Origin: Cristatella mucedo | Lineage: Eukaryota > Bryozoa > Phylactolaemata > Cristatellidae | Reading direction: 5' to 3' | Assembly (NCBI GenBank): GCA_009760855.2 | Contig: WPIO01000133.1 | Location: 1,073,233 to 1,137,232 of the forward strand | Length of the DNA stretch: 64,000 nucleotides | In this document: piece after piece, positions 55,850 through 64,000 of the stretch | How positions within the stretch are numbered: the first letter of the stretch is position 1 | How the letters are laid out: every line of letters begins with the position of its first letter | The notes under the pieces: generated by a model | Databases searched by the model: none | Seen by the model: the letters and a program-made list of their open reading frames with translations, nothing else | Told to the model about the DNA's origin: nothing | Made by a program: the position numbers and the translations under genes

Positions 55850-56105
55850 TGGCTTAGTGCTGAGGAAGAGTCAACTCTTAGAAGGTCGAAGGTTACTGTT
55901 GCTGTTCCGAATCCTCGGTTCGACAGGCGGACACCAGTCTTGCGGCCACGCTCGCTGTGACGACACCGGCTGCCAGCCGTCATTTGTCTGCGAAGCTGTT
56001 GAAAATGTGCCAGAGCGGGGAAATGTGCCAGCGAAAGCTAGAGTCGCTCGGCTTCGCGGAGTCTGCACTCCGTCGTTGCGGCTCCGGCCGAGGCGCCCGG
56101 CGGCT
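55850..56105 (+). mobile_element. SINE-C-type repeat, copy 2
   Basis: A tRNA-like head GGTTGGCTTAGTGCTGAGGA is followed by the same body as 53690-54008, ending GGCCGAGGCGCCCGGCGGC. Confidence 0.65.
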
Positions 56106-56880
56106 CCTCGCGCATCCCGCTCCGCCGGCCGTTAGCGGCCGCCACCCCAGGCCACGTCCCTTACCGCCGCCGACCGTACCCTGCCCCGCCCCCGCCAAGC
56201 TGCAGCGGTTGGCGGCGGCGGCGGAAGCTTTACCCACTCAGGCGGCTCGCATCGTTCGCTGCACCGCCGCCTCCGTAGCGGAGGTTTAATTGTCCTCTCC
56301 TCGCTGAATGGGTCACCCTCGAGTATTTATTGAGTGTAAACAGCCAGACCGTTCGGACGACCCAGACGGCGGCTGCAGACGAGCGAATGAGTAGGGATAC
56401 GGCGCGCGTCGCGGCAGCCGAGACTCGCGCCGTAGAATCGGCTCCGCCGCAGGCGCGGCGGTCTGTGCAAAGGTCAGGGAAAAGAAACGTCTCGCACTGC
56501 CCGCCGCGGCGGCAGCGGGCGGTGCGCGTGCGCCTGCACGTTCGACTGGCCTTGCGCTGCCGCCGCCGCTGCAGGAAGCGAAGACGGCAGCCCTGGCGCA
56601 CTCGAAGCTGCGGCGGCGCAGCAGGTCGTAGCAGGTCACGGCAGACAGCCATCGCCGGGCGGCCGCGCCGGAGCTAGCAGGTGGCGGCCGCTCGCGACGA
56701 CGCGCCGACGTCGGCGGTACGGAGCGCCCCAAGTAGGACACCCGCACCAAGCCCCGCCACCCGGCGTGCGGCAGCAATAGACCAACCGGCAGCGCCGAGA
56801 GATAAAGCCGGTAGGTAGGACCTCCGCGCCAGCCCCCTCCCCCGATATTACTCCGCTTTCCCGCGGGCGGCTAGCGCTCG
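56040..56880. other. GC/CpG-rich segment
   Basis: Strongly CpG-rich with GCCGCCGCCGCTGCAGG-type repeats. All reading frames are long because stops are rare. No protein family is recognised. Possibly a CpG island; the donor of the 61-bp filler in the adjacent LINE-I lies here. Confidence 0.45.
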
Positions 56881-56929
56881 AGGGACGTGCATTCCTCCAC
56901 CTTTTGCCAACAAATATCCAGGGCAGTGT

Positions 56930-57230
56930 AATAACAAAATAATAATAATAATAATACATTTGATGTAGCGCCCTCAGAGGACTCAAATCTCTTTTTAGGC
57001 ACTTTCATTTGCTGCAAAGGATGCACGATCGAATGGTTAGTGGTAGCATGCTCAATGACAGCAAGCATAACATAAGCAAGAGGCGACATGCGCAGGGTCA
57101 GCAGGCAAATATTGTTACAGGCAGCATGCACTACGTCAGCATCTATATGCACGCCGAATGACGAATCGCACGTGGACCCACTAGATGTTGCGATAAATAG
57201 ATGCGTTTTTAGTTTCTTCGTTTCGCGTTA
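56930..57230 (-). mobile_element. LINE-I 3' end
   Basis: Minus strand: GTGGGTCCACGTGCGATTCG-like start, 3' UTR with GCATGCTACCACTAACCATT, then AGTGCCTAAAAAGAGATTTG, AGTCCTCTGAGGGCGCTACA and (ATT)n. Confidence 0.8.
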
Positions 57231-57359
57231 GAGGCAGCAGCCGTCCGTTCCGCTCGGCGCCGTAGTCTGGATTTTGGCTTCGGGTCACCTACATCGCACT
57301 AAGACCGGCGGCAAGTCGGGCGACAATCCCCCCCCCCGGTCCAAGGGGGAAAGGTCATC

Positions 57360-57482
57360 GCCAGGGGTGAAGGGGTACGCATTTGACGACCGAGGTCGTG
57401 GGCTCGGGCCCCGCGGCGCACATGCGAAGCGCGTGCATCGATATCGAGTTCTTTTAAGGCTCAAAAGAAATGTATTTTATTA
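57360..57482 (+). mobile_element. SINE-B copy
   Basis: CGACCGAGGTCGTGGGCTCG, CATGCGAAGCGCGTGCATCG and ATCGAGTTCTTTTAAGGCTC then AAAAGAAATG. Head incomplete. Confidence 0.6.
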
Positions 57483-57499
57483 TTATTAATAGTATTCTT

Positions 57500-57880
57500 A
57501 TTACCACCGACTGTACCAGCACCGGAAGCACGGCGGCTGGCGCTCTTCGGGAGCGACCCGGGCCAGCAGCGACCCGGGCGCGCACGCTGCAGACACGCGG
57601 GCGGCGAGAGCGGCCGGCGCCGCGCTGATTAGATTCGCCCCTCCCGCTCGACAGCTCCTCCGCCGCCCACGGTCGGCTGCCCAAACTGTGCGTAGAGGCC
57701 GACGAAAAGCGGCGGCGGCATCAGCAGCAGTCGACAGCACGGAACTGACCGCGGCTCGCAGCCGAATGTCGGGACGGACGCGGGCGCAGGGCAAGCGCCA
57801 CGCAGTCGCCGACTCAGGACCTCCGCTGCCGCGCCCCGGCTGGCAGCGGCGGCGCTCTGCCGTCGCTGAAACGAAATAAG
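57500..57880. other. GC/CpG-rich segment
   Basis: CpG-dense sequence open in several frames on both strands, with no recognisable domain. Confidence 0.4.
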
Positions 57881-57885
57881 AGAGC

Positions 57886-57903
57886 AAGAGAGAGAGAGAG
57901 GGG

Positions 57904-57936
<33 letters not shown>

Positions 57937-57938
57937 CA
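57886..57938. repeat. (GA)n microsatellite
   Basis: Interrupted GA run with a GGGGG break. Confidence 0.9.
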
Positions 57939-58564
57939 GCTATTTATTGCTGAGCGCGGCTGAGGTGACCCCAGCGACAGCGCACCGCGTAGGCGAGGCG
58001 CCGGTGGGGGTCTTACGAGTGTCGACGCTAGGTGGCGCTTCGATCGGCCAGCTTCACGTCGGTACTTGCACTGTCGTCAATGTTTCGAGTCCAGATGATG
58101 ACTACTAAAAGTAGAAAAACAGTGCGGCCACGAGACTACCATGGCGCGAGTTGCCTAGGCCGTTCGCTGGGCCGCTGCTCCAGCCGCACTCGGGTGTTGA
58201 AAAGGCGCTCAGATCGATGCGATGGAACTTCATTCCGGAGGCTTCGTTCTCGCTGCTGCCGTCTCTGCGCCATTTCTACGCGCTGCAGTACGCTGCTCCC
58301 GGACGGGGTAAATAAGGTTGATCGGTCACGGGTCATCGGTCCCAAAAAAATCCGCCACTCGAGCCATGCCGATTCTCGCAGTTCAACGCGTCATTTCCTC
58401 TCTCTTACTAATCAGAGGTCACGGTAAAAAAAATAGGCCCGTAAAGCAGATGGCCAGTCCGGTATTTAGGTTAATGGCCAGCCCTGCGATGAAATCCTGT
58501 CGCTGTTCGCCCTCCCGCTCCCTCCGAAGCGTGCTCCTGTGCTTCTGCTCTGTCTAGAAGAAAG

Positions 58565-59195
<631 letters not shown>

Positions 59196-59289
59196 GAAAG
59201 GTGCGCAGAGAGGGGCGGGAGGGCGGTGTTCGAAGGGGGCGGGAGCGAGAAGTGCGTAGATCCCTACTACTACACGTCGTGTCGCTGCA

Positions 59290-59640
59290 GCGCTATCGTA
59301 ATAGATTTGAAATCGGCCAATGCTTGCTTGCTTGCGATCCCGATATTCCTTTTCTTCCCGCTGTGATAAAAAGGTCCATTATTTCATCATCTGCCAGATC
59401 AAGATTTGGAAGGAGTCTTTCGAAGTGCTGAAACATATCTGGAACGCCGGTCCAGTGGGTGACGTTTTGCTTGACTGGGCTCAGGGATGTCATCAAGCGA
59501 ACACGACCTGACTGTTTGTGTGTTGACAACTTTGACATGAGCTTCCCAATCAACTCCGGTTCAGTTTCGAGGAATGTGTTTATGTATGCCGAGCTACGCA
59601 GCAACCGAGTCGTAGCGAAATCGAAAACGACCAATTTATT
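59290..59640 (-). pseudogene. possible hAT/ZBED-type fragment
   Basis: The minus frame reads NTFLETEPELIGKLMSKLST, TSLSPVKQNVTHWTGVPDMF, QHFERLLPNLDLADDEIMDL and FITAGRKGISGSQASKHWPI. It looks protein-like but I cannot place it firmly; a transposon or host-gene remnant is possible. Confidence 0.3.
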
Positions 59641-59811
59641 TCGGCAAATTCGCGTTGCCAGGCCGTTGGCAGCCGATGAAAATCCGTGAATTGCATTCTA
59701 GACCCACTAGGAGCCCAGGCTTAAAGCCGCGAATGCACTGTGCACTTTTTCCGGTAAAAAAATGCGTCTCCGAAAGGCCGATGGGACTGGCTTGCCTTGC
59801 CGACATTCGAT

Positions 59812-60560
59812 CCTAGATGTCGGAAAATTTCTTGAAACCAAGTGACGATAAAACCGAACTACTGCTCATAGGACACCCTAGGCGTGTGGCAGGATTAAGA
59901 GGCTTGGCTCTTCCAAAAGATGATGATGTGCGACTGTTACCTAGTGCTCAAAATTTAGGTGTCGTTTTCGACAGCACCCTAAATTTTAAAAGCTTTATTC
60001 AGAAGATGCTTCTACAACTAGCCATCACGTCCTATTCCTATATAAGATTAGGAGCTGTCTTCCACAGTGGCTTGCAAAACATTAAACTAACTAACTCCTT
60101 AGTTCTGTCTCGGCTTGACTATTGAAATTCCCTTTTGGCTGGGCTACCAAGAAAGCTACTAGGCCACTGCAGCTGACTGTGAATATGGCTGCAAGGCTAG
60201 TTTTCAAGTCCCAGAGGTTTGACCACGCGTCTACTTTGCTAAAGAGCTAGGTTAGCTGGCGGTTGATCAATGGATACAGAGTGAAGCTTTTAAGCTGACC
60301 CACAAGGCCACGGCTTGACTCCTCCATTTCTAGCTGAATGTTGCACCAGTTTAAGCCTCCTCGTGCCCTCAGGTCCTGTGTGGACAATAAATTAGCTGCT
60401 CCATTCGTCTGCTTAAAGACCGTTGGCGACAGAAACTTTAGCTCAGCTCTGCAAGTCCTAGACTGTGGAACTCGCTTCCACAATTCTTACCCAACGACAA
60501 CTACTCTCCTGCTGCCGACTATGGCTTATCCTGTTCAACGGTCCTAAGCTGCTACGTCGC
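59812..60560 (+). mobile_element. LINE-II 3' half
   Basis: SENFLKPSDDKTELLLIGHP, LPSAQNLGVVFDSTLNFKSF, LVLSRLDY, then AARLVFKSQRFDHAS and SPRLWNSLPQFLPNDNYSPA in shifting frames. It matches the start-of-window copy and adds RT C-terminal sequence. Frameshifts and stops are frequent. Confidence 0.85.
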
Positions 60561-60944
60561 AGACTGGATCTTTTGATCCCATAGGATTTGTGCTTATAAG
60601 CACCTCACACGCGAGGCTAACAGAAGAAGTTCGGGCTTCCTGTTCAGTCGTCAGTCACCGATAATCCGTTCGTACGACAATGCCAGCTAGAATACTGACA
60701 TCCACGGCCGCCGTGAACGCCACTCAAAGGCAATCGCTCTCCTATTCCCCCCCCCCGCCCCGTGGGGGGCACCTGCTGCACCGCCACCACTGCTGCTGCG
60801 GCAGCTGCTACATTGGCCGATCTTCGGCTAATTCAGATTTCGCTAGCCGACAGACACGTACGACCGACGTAAAAAAAACGTGCCGACAGGCACGCCCCAG
60901 CACTAAGCTGTGAGAGCCCGGCTCTGAAAATTACGACGTTAGCA

Positions 60945-61265
60945 GCGATTCATACTCTTGCTCAAGCCTACTTGTCCGAACTATTTCCCTGTTGGGGTAG
61001 GCATCGTACCATCCCCATTCTGAATCAGGTCCTTTAATTGTACCTCTAACCAATCTCAGATTCTTTGGAGACCAGGCCTTTTGTTGGCACGCTCACAAAG
61101 CCTGAAACTCATTCTTGACTGACGTCAAATCACCTGACTTGACATTAAAAAAAAGAAGCAGTAACCATAGCATCTGCTAATCTAACCATAGCATCTGCTG
61201 GAACCTTAGAGTGCTTGTGCGAGCTGACACTATGCATGTTACCACTGACTTGTTGACATCTTTCT
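60945..61265 (+). mobile_element. LINE-I 3' half, eroded
   Basis: GCTCAAGCCTACTTGTCCGA, CAGATTCTTTGGAGACCAGG, then CTGACTTGACATTAAAAAAA and a 3' UTR trace. No terminal stem. Confidence 0.6.
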
Positions 61266-61358
61266 ATTCAACCTACCTTAAATATATAATTGGAGATTTA
61301 AATATAAATATAATTCATTTGTTTGGCCCCTAAAATAGCATAATCTCTTTTCAGGCGC

Positions 61359-61540
61359 TTCTATGGCGAGCCGTAATGGCTCACTAGGTAAGGCGGTTGC
61401 TGTTCACGACCTCGGTCCCGAGGTCGTGGGTTCAAATCCTGTGGTGGGCGATCCTTTATCGCCACTGCAAGCGGTGGTGATAGCCGTCAAGGCTCTTCTG
61501 TCGCTATACAAAAAGAGGCTGTTAAATTAGCTAGGATTTT
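61359..61540 (+). mobile_element. SINE-A, well preserved
   Basis: Head GAGCCGTAATGGCTCACTAG, perfect hairpin CACGACCTCGG-TC-CCGAGGTCGTG at 61405-61428, B box GGGTTCAAATCC, body GCCACTGCAAGCGGTGGTGA, tail AGAGGCTGTTAAATTAGCTA then T-run. Confidence 0.85.
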
Positions 61541-61557
61541 TTTCCCAAACGCTACTT

Positions 61558-61660
61558 GGCTCGAACCCACGATCTCAGCCAAACCTTGACAGGGGCAAGC
61601 ACGTTAACCACTGGGTCAGATTCGGTTCTCCTTCGGCGCTTTACACATTTCTTATTGTTA
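61558..61660 (-). mobile_element. SINE-B-type tRNA-like head, inverted
   Basis: Minus strand: CTGACCCAGTGGTTAACGTG (A-box region) and GATCGTGGGTTCGAGCC (B box), with a TTATTGTTATTATT simple repeat on the other side. It could be read as a tRNA pseudogene; SINE origin is favoured by its neighbours. Confidence 0.5.
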
Positions 61661-61892
61661 TTATTGAACTAGAAATTGAAAGCACGCGGCGCGAGGAGGC
61701 TGAAAGTGATGCAGCAGTTCAGCTAGGGAATGAAGGAGCCCGACAATTGTGGGCTTTGTGAGTCAATGTAGGAACTTTGCTCTGTATCCGTTGATCAGCG
61801 GGGAACCATCACAACTCTTTTGAGCAAAGGAGACACATCGCCCGAAGCTCTTGGATTTGTAGACCAAACGCACAAAGGTGAAATCTAGCTGA

Positions 61893-62044
61893 TTGAGCAG
61901 CATCATTTATATAGCGGCAGAAGGGATTTAACGGCCATCGCTACCACGCTTGCAACTGGTAATACAGGATCGTTCACGGTAGGAAGCGAACCCAGACCCT
62001 CGGTCGCAAAGAGCATGCTCCTTATCCCTGGGCTCAGATCCCGG
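61893..62044 (-). mobile_element. SINE-A copy, eroded
   Basis: Minus strand: GGGTTCGCTTCCTACCG in place of the B box, TTGCAAGCGTGGTAGCGATG body, GCCGTTAAATCCCTTCTGCC, tail ATGATGCTGCTCAATCAGC. Confidence 0.65.
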
Positions 62045-62166
62045 GCAACCTTGCAGGGCTAACCTTGCAGGGCTAACCTTGCAGGGCTAACCTTGCAGGG
62101 CTAACCTTGCAGGGCTAACCTTGCAGGGCTAACCTTGCAGGGCTAACCTTGCAGGACTAACCTTGC
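62045..62166. repeat. 14-bp minisatellite
   Basis: Eight full copies plus a partial copy of CTAACCTTGCAGGG, almost identical, directly at the edge of a SINE-A copy. Confidence 0.95.
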
Positions 62167-62234
62167 TATTCATCACCATCAGAGAGGTTCAGTGGTTTTT
62201 ATTTGGGTAGTCCAACCATAGTTTGATGAAAGTA

Positions 62235-62318
62235 GTCCTTTTCAGCAAATGTAAGCGCCTATAAAGAGGTTGAGTTCCCCGAGGATGCTTTATCAAGTGC
62301 TTTATAATTATGATTATA
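62235..62318 (+). mobile_element. LINE-I tail fragment
   Basis: TTTTCAGCAAATGTAAGCGC, CTATAAAGAGGTTGAGTTCC and CCGAGGATGCTTTATCAAG. Confidence 0.75.
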
Positions 62319-62689
62319 CAGCCCTGCCTAGACATAACTAGGTTGCTAGTAGGATCTTTGGCCTCCCAGCGTGGTTGACAATTGCTAATCTTAGAAAGGA
62401 ATCGAAAGGGAAAGGCTATGGGAGCGACCTTTTTAAAACAAAGCTGCTTTTAAACGTCAATCATCAAGGACACCTAAGTTACGACCATTAATTTAGTACT
62501 AATAGTTGCATGGAATAGCCCATCAGATTCGCGTTATTTTCTAACTGCATCCAAAGCAGCGACGATAACTAATAAATGAGTAAAAGCGTCATTTTTTTAG
62601 CGCCCAAAGAGAACTTAATCTGTACGCCTAGATGTGCCACGGGGCTCAAGCGTACGACCCTGGTCGCTAAAGTGGCGAGTTGATAGTGA

Positions 62690-63035
62690 TTTTACTGCCC
62701 TGGTCCTGCTCTGTTATTCAGCTGCGTTTGACGCTATTGATCGATCATGACGTCGTTAAAAACAATTGAGAACTACGATAGGTCTGCTGCATGAGGCACT
62801 GACGTAATTCTAACCGTGCCCGCGATCGTGTTCAATCCGTGTCGCGTGGTGATCACGCCGCATTCAGCAGATCAGTCGCCTGTGGAGTTCCAAGAAGGTT
62901 CGTTCTCGGTTAACTTCTGTTCCTCATTTATATCGAGCATCTTGGAAAAGTGACTCTGTCCGCCTATGGCATGGGCTATCACTTCTATGCGGACGATACG
63001 GCTGGCCCGGGCTCGTTGCCTGAGGAGTTTGCACA
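62690..63035 (+). pseudogene. LINE reverse transcriptase catalytic-core fragment
   Basis: Reads LLCYSAAFDAIDR (motif A), then after frame changes VACGVPRRFVLG and LLFLIYIEHLGKVTLSAYGM then GYHFYADDTAG. The YADD box itself is intact (62986-63000), but motif A and the GVPQGSVLGP box are damaged and frameshifted. The A+T-rich viral-type segment starts about 50 bp after the YADD, so the LINE may have been the insertion target. Confidence 0.75.
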
Positions 63036-63055
63036 AGGCAGCGGATATGTTGTAA

Positions 63056-63157
63056 GAAAAGTCACGTTTTAGGACAATTTCCCTTTCAGGACACTCATGT
63101 TCACTACGTTCACATTCGGTGTCCTGAAAGGGGAATTGTCCTAAAAGTGAACTTTTC
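63056..63157. repeat. inverted repeat / hairpin at the edge of the viral-type segment
   Basis: Left arm 63056-63093 and right arm 63119-63157 pair as GAAAAGT-CAC-TTTTAGGACA-ATT-CCC-TTTCAGGACAC, with one mismatch and two single-base indels around a 25-base loop. AGGACA occurs twice in each arm. It lies 33 bp beyond the stop codon of the PLA2-domain frame. It could be the element terminus, an internal terminal-repeat hairpin, or a transcription-ending structure. Confidence 0.85.
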
Positions 63158-63189
63158 CTCCAACACTAAAAATTTTGTCCTATTATTTT

Positions 63190-63954
63190 TTATATCTTTT
63201 TTCTGCTAATGTCTAGCATTCTATCAACAATGCCTCTTGCATAATTTTTTATCTTATTCAAACTTGATGGATTGTTTACTTTATCTTGTAAGAGATCAGT
63301 TGCAAATGAATCGTTTAACATTCCACCAATACCTAAACCCAATTTTGCCTTTGCTGCCATAATAGCTGCCACTGTTTTAGCGTCTTCCCTAACATAAGCA
63401 GGCTGCCTAGGATCAAGAGCAATGCGGGCAGCACTTTCAGCAAGAACAAGGTCTGACAGATTCCGTATTTCTGTTCTTCTTGGTTCTGGCATTCCACCAG
63501 TCTCTGTATATGTATGGTCGTGAATAAGTGCACGATTATCAAGATCATTAACGCCTTGGTAGCCCTGTTCCATTCTTTGAGCGAACTTAGTTCCCGGACC
63601 CGCATAACTATATCTATTAGTATTATTAAAACTTCCGTCTGGAACAAATTCTGATTTTACTCCTGTTGGCAATTTTAAGTGAAATTCTCTTCCTCCAGAT
63701 ATCTTATTTATTATATCTACAATACCAGAACCATGCTTTCTATTTGCCTTTAACTGTTTAAGACTAAAATTCAACTGCATTCCCACTCCTTTCGCCTTAT
63801 ACTTTTCTATTCTTCTTTTTTGAGTATCAGTTACAAGAATAGATTTAGTACCGCTTAAATCAGCATGTTTTAATCTTATGGAAATCGGTTCCTTGGATTT
63901 ATGAATAAGATCAATTTGGTGATCAGCTAGATCAAGTTTGACTTCTTTATACAT
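63190..63954 (-). CDS. viral-type minor virion protein with PLA2 domain (Polinton/adintovirus-like)
   Basis: An intact 254-codon frame begins at ATG and ends 33 bp before the hairpin. Residues about 1-95 are basic and carry the phrases ISIRLKHADLSG, GVGMQLNFSLKQLKANRKHG and SGIVDIINKISGG, in the style of the pX-like minor capsid proteins of adintoviruses and Polinton/Maverick elements. Residues about 115-155 hold a parvovirus-type phospholipase A2 motif: YAGPGTK as calcium-binding loop and ALIHDHTY with the catalytic His-Asp pair and the downstream Tyr. Such domains help virions breach endosomal membranes. The C-terminal part has an alanine- and glycine-rich helix (AAIMAAKAKLGLGIGG). The sequence is A+T-rich, unlike its neighbours. 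TATAAATG-type sequence lies about 30 bp upstream. A densovirus VP1-derived insertion is the main alternative; the N-terminal half argues against it. Confidence 0.78.
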   Translation of the reverse strand: MYKEVKLDLADHQIDLIHKSKEPISIRLKHADLSGTKSILVTDTQKRRIEKYKAKGVGMQLNFSLKQLKANRKHGSGIVDIINKISGGREFHLKLPTGVKSEFVPDGSFNNTNRYSYAGPGTKFAQRMEQGYQGVNDLDNRALIHDHTYTETGGMPEPRRTEIRNLSDLVLAESAARIALDPRQPAYVREDAKTVAAIMAAKAKLGLGIGGMLNDSFATDLLQDKVNNPSSLNKIKNYARGIVDRMLDISRKKI

Positions 63955-64000
63955 TCTATATAATTTTATTAAACATTTATAAAACTATGTATAAATGGAT
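63955..64000 (-). promoter_or_regulatory. candidate A+T-rich promoter of the PLA2-domain gene
   Basis: Upstream on the minus strand lies TTTTATAAATGTTTAATAAA followed by TTATATAGA before the ATG. A TATA-like box is plausible, but only 46 bp are visible before the window ends. Confidence 0.35.

Noticed and set aside
56230-56777. Long Arg/Ala-rich frames on both strands
   Set aside because: They reflect CpG-rich composition with few stops; no recognisable protein sequence.
62045-62166. CRISPR-like array
   Set aside because: The 14-bp units are directly adjacent with no spacers; it is a minisatellite in animal DNA.
63056-63157. Parvovirus terminal hairpin
   Set aside because: PLA2 plus a hairpin first suggested a densovirus insertion. 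The N-terminal half of the protein fits Polinton/adintovirus minor virion proteins better, and the hairpin lacks the nested T- or Y-shaped palindromes typical of parvovirus ends.

Overview
This window looks like nuclear DNA from an animal, most likely an invertebrate. Short exons have GT-AG introns, and tRNA-headed SINEs, several non-LTR retrotransposon families, DNA-transposon fossils and long microsatellites fill most of the rest. No bacterial-style operon is present. I cannot name the species. Most open frames here are chance frames or eroded transposon pieces.

Host genes: two complete five-exon genes on the minus strand encode microsomal glutathione S-transferase 3-like (MAPEG) proteins. 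Gene A spans 7628-14294 (152 aa) and gene B spans 20178-26289 (153 aa). They are tandem paralogues with the same intron phases (0, 2, 0, 1) and identical lengths for exons 1-4 (138, 65, 58 and 73 bp); only the last exon differs. I assembled both by reading splice sites.

Repeat landscape: I use working names. LINE-I is CR1/L2-like, with a GCGCC-stem 3' end and an (ATT)n tail. LINE-II is CR1-like, with an (ACATT)n tail. LINE-III is a third, sparser C-terminal RT family. SINE-A is tRNA-headed with a strong hairpin just before its B box. SINE-B is tRNA-headed and shares the LINE-I tail. SINE-C is a repeat seen twice. Other fossils are an R2/NeSL-like RT (16.85-17.35 kb), a ZBED5/GTF2IRD2-type hAT-derived gene (40.96-42.42 kb), Tc1-like transposase ends (44.2-44.8 and 48.7-49.3 kb) and an APE-endonuclease LINE piece (54.0-55.3 kb).

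Structure: 32.9-38.1 kb is a large imperfect palindrome made of LINE-II and SINE-A. A 1335-bp solo LTR with a GGAT target-site duplication sits in its right arm, and the left arm preserves the empty site. About 2.9 kb at 43.06-45.95 kb is repeated in direct orientation at 47.57-50.45 kb. Each copy carries an inverted pair of Tc1 transposase ends. GC-rich islands occur near 15.7-16.6, 30.5-31.4, 56.0-56.9 and 57.5-57.9 kb, and long GA tracts near 58.8-59.2 kb.

Right edge: at about 63.05 kb the sequence turns A+T-rich. A hairpin with arms of about 38 bp is followed by an intact 254-aa minus-strand frame. Its C-terminal half carries a parvovirus/adintovirus-type phospholipase A2 motif, and its N-terminal half resembles the minor virion proteins of Polinton/adintovirus elements. 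This looks like the end of an integrated viral element that continues beyond the window, and it is the most interesting feature here.
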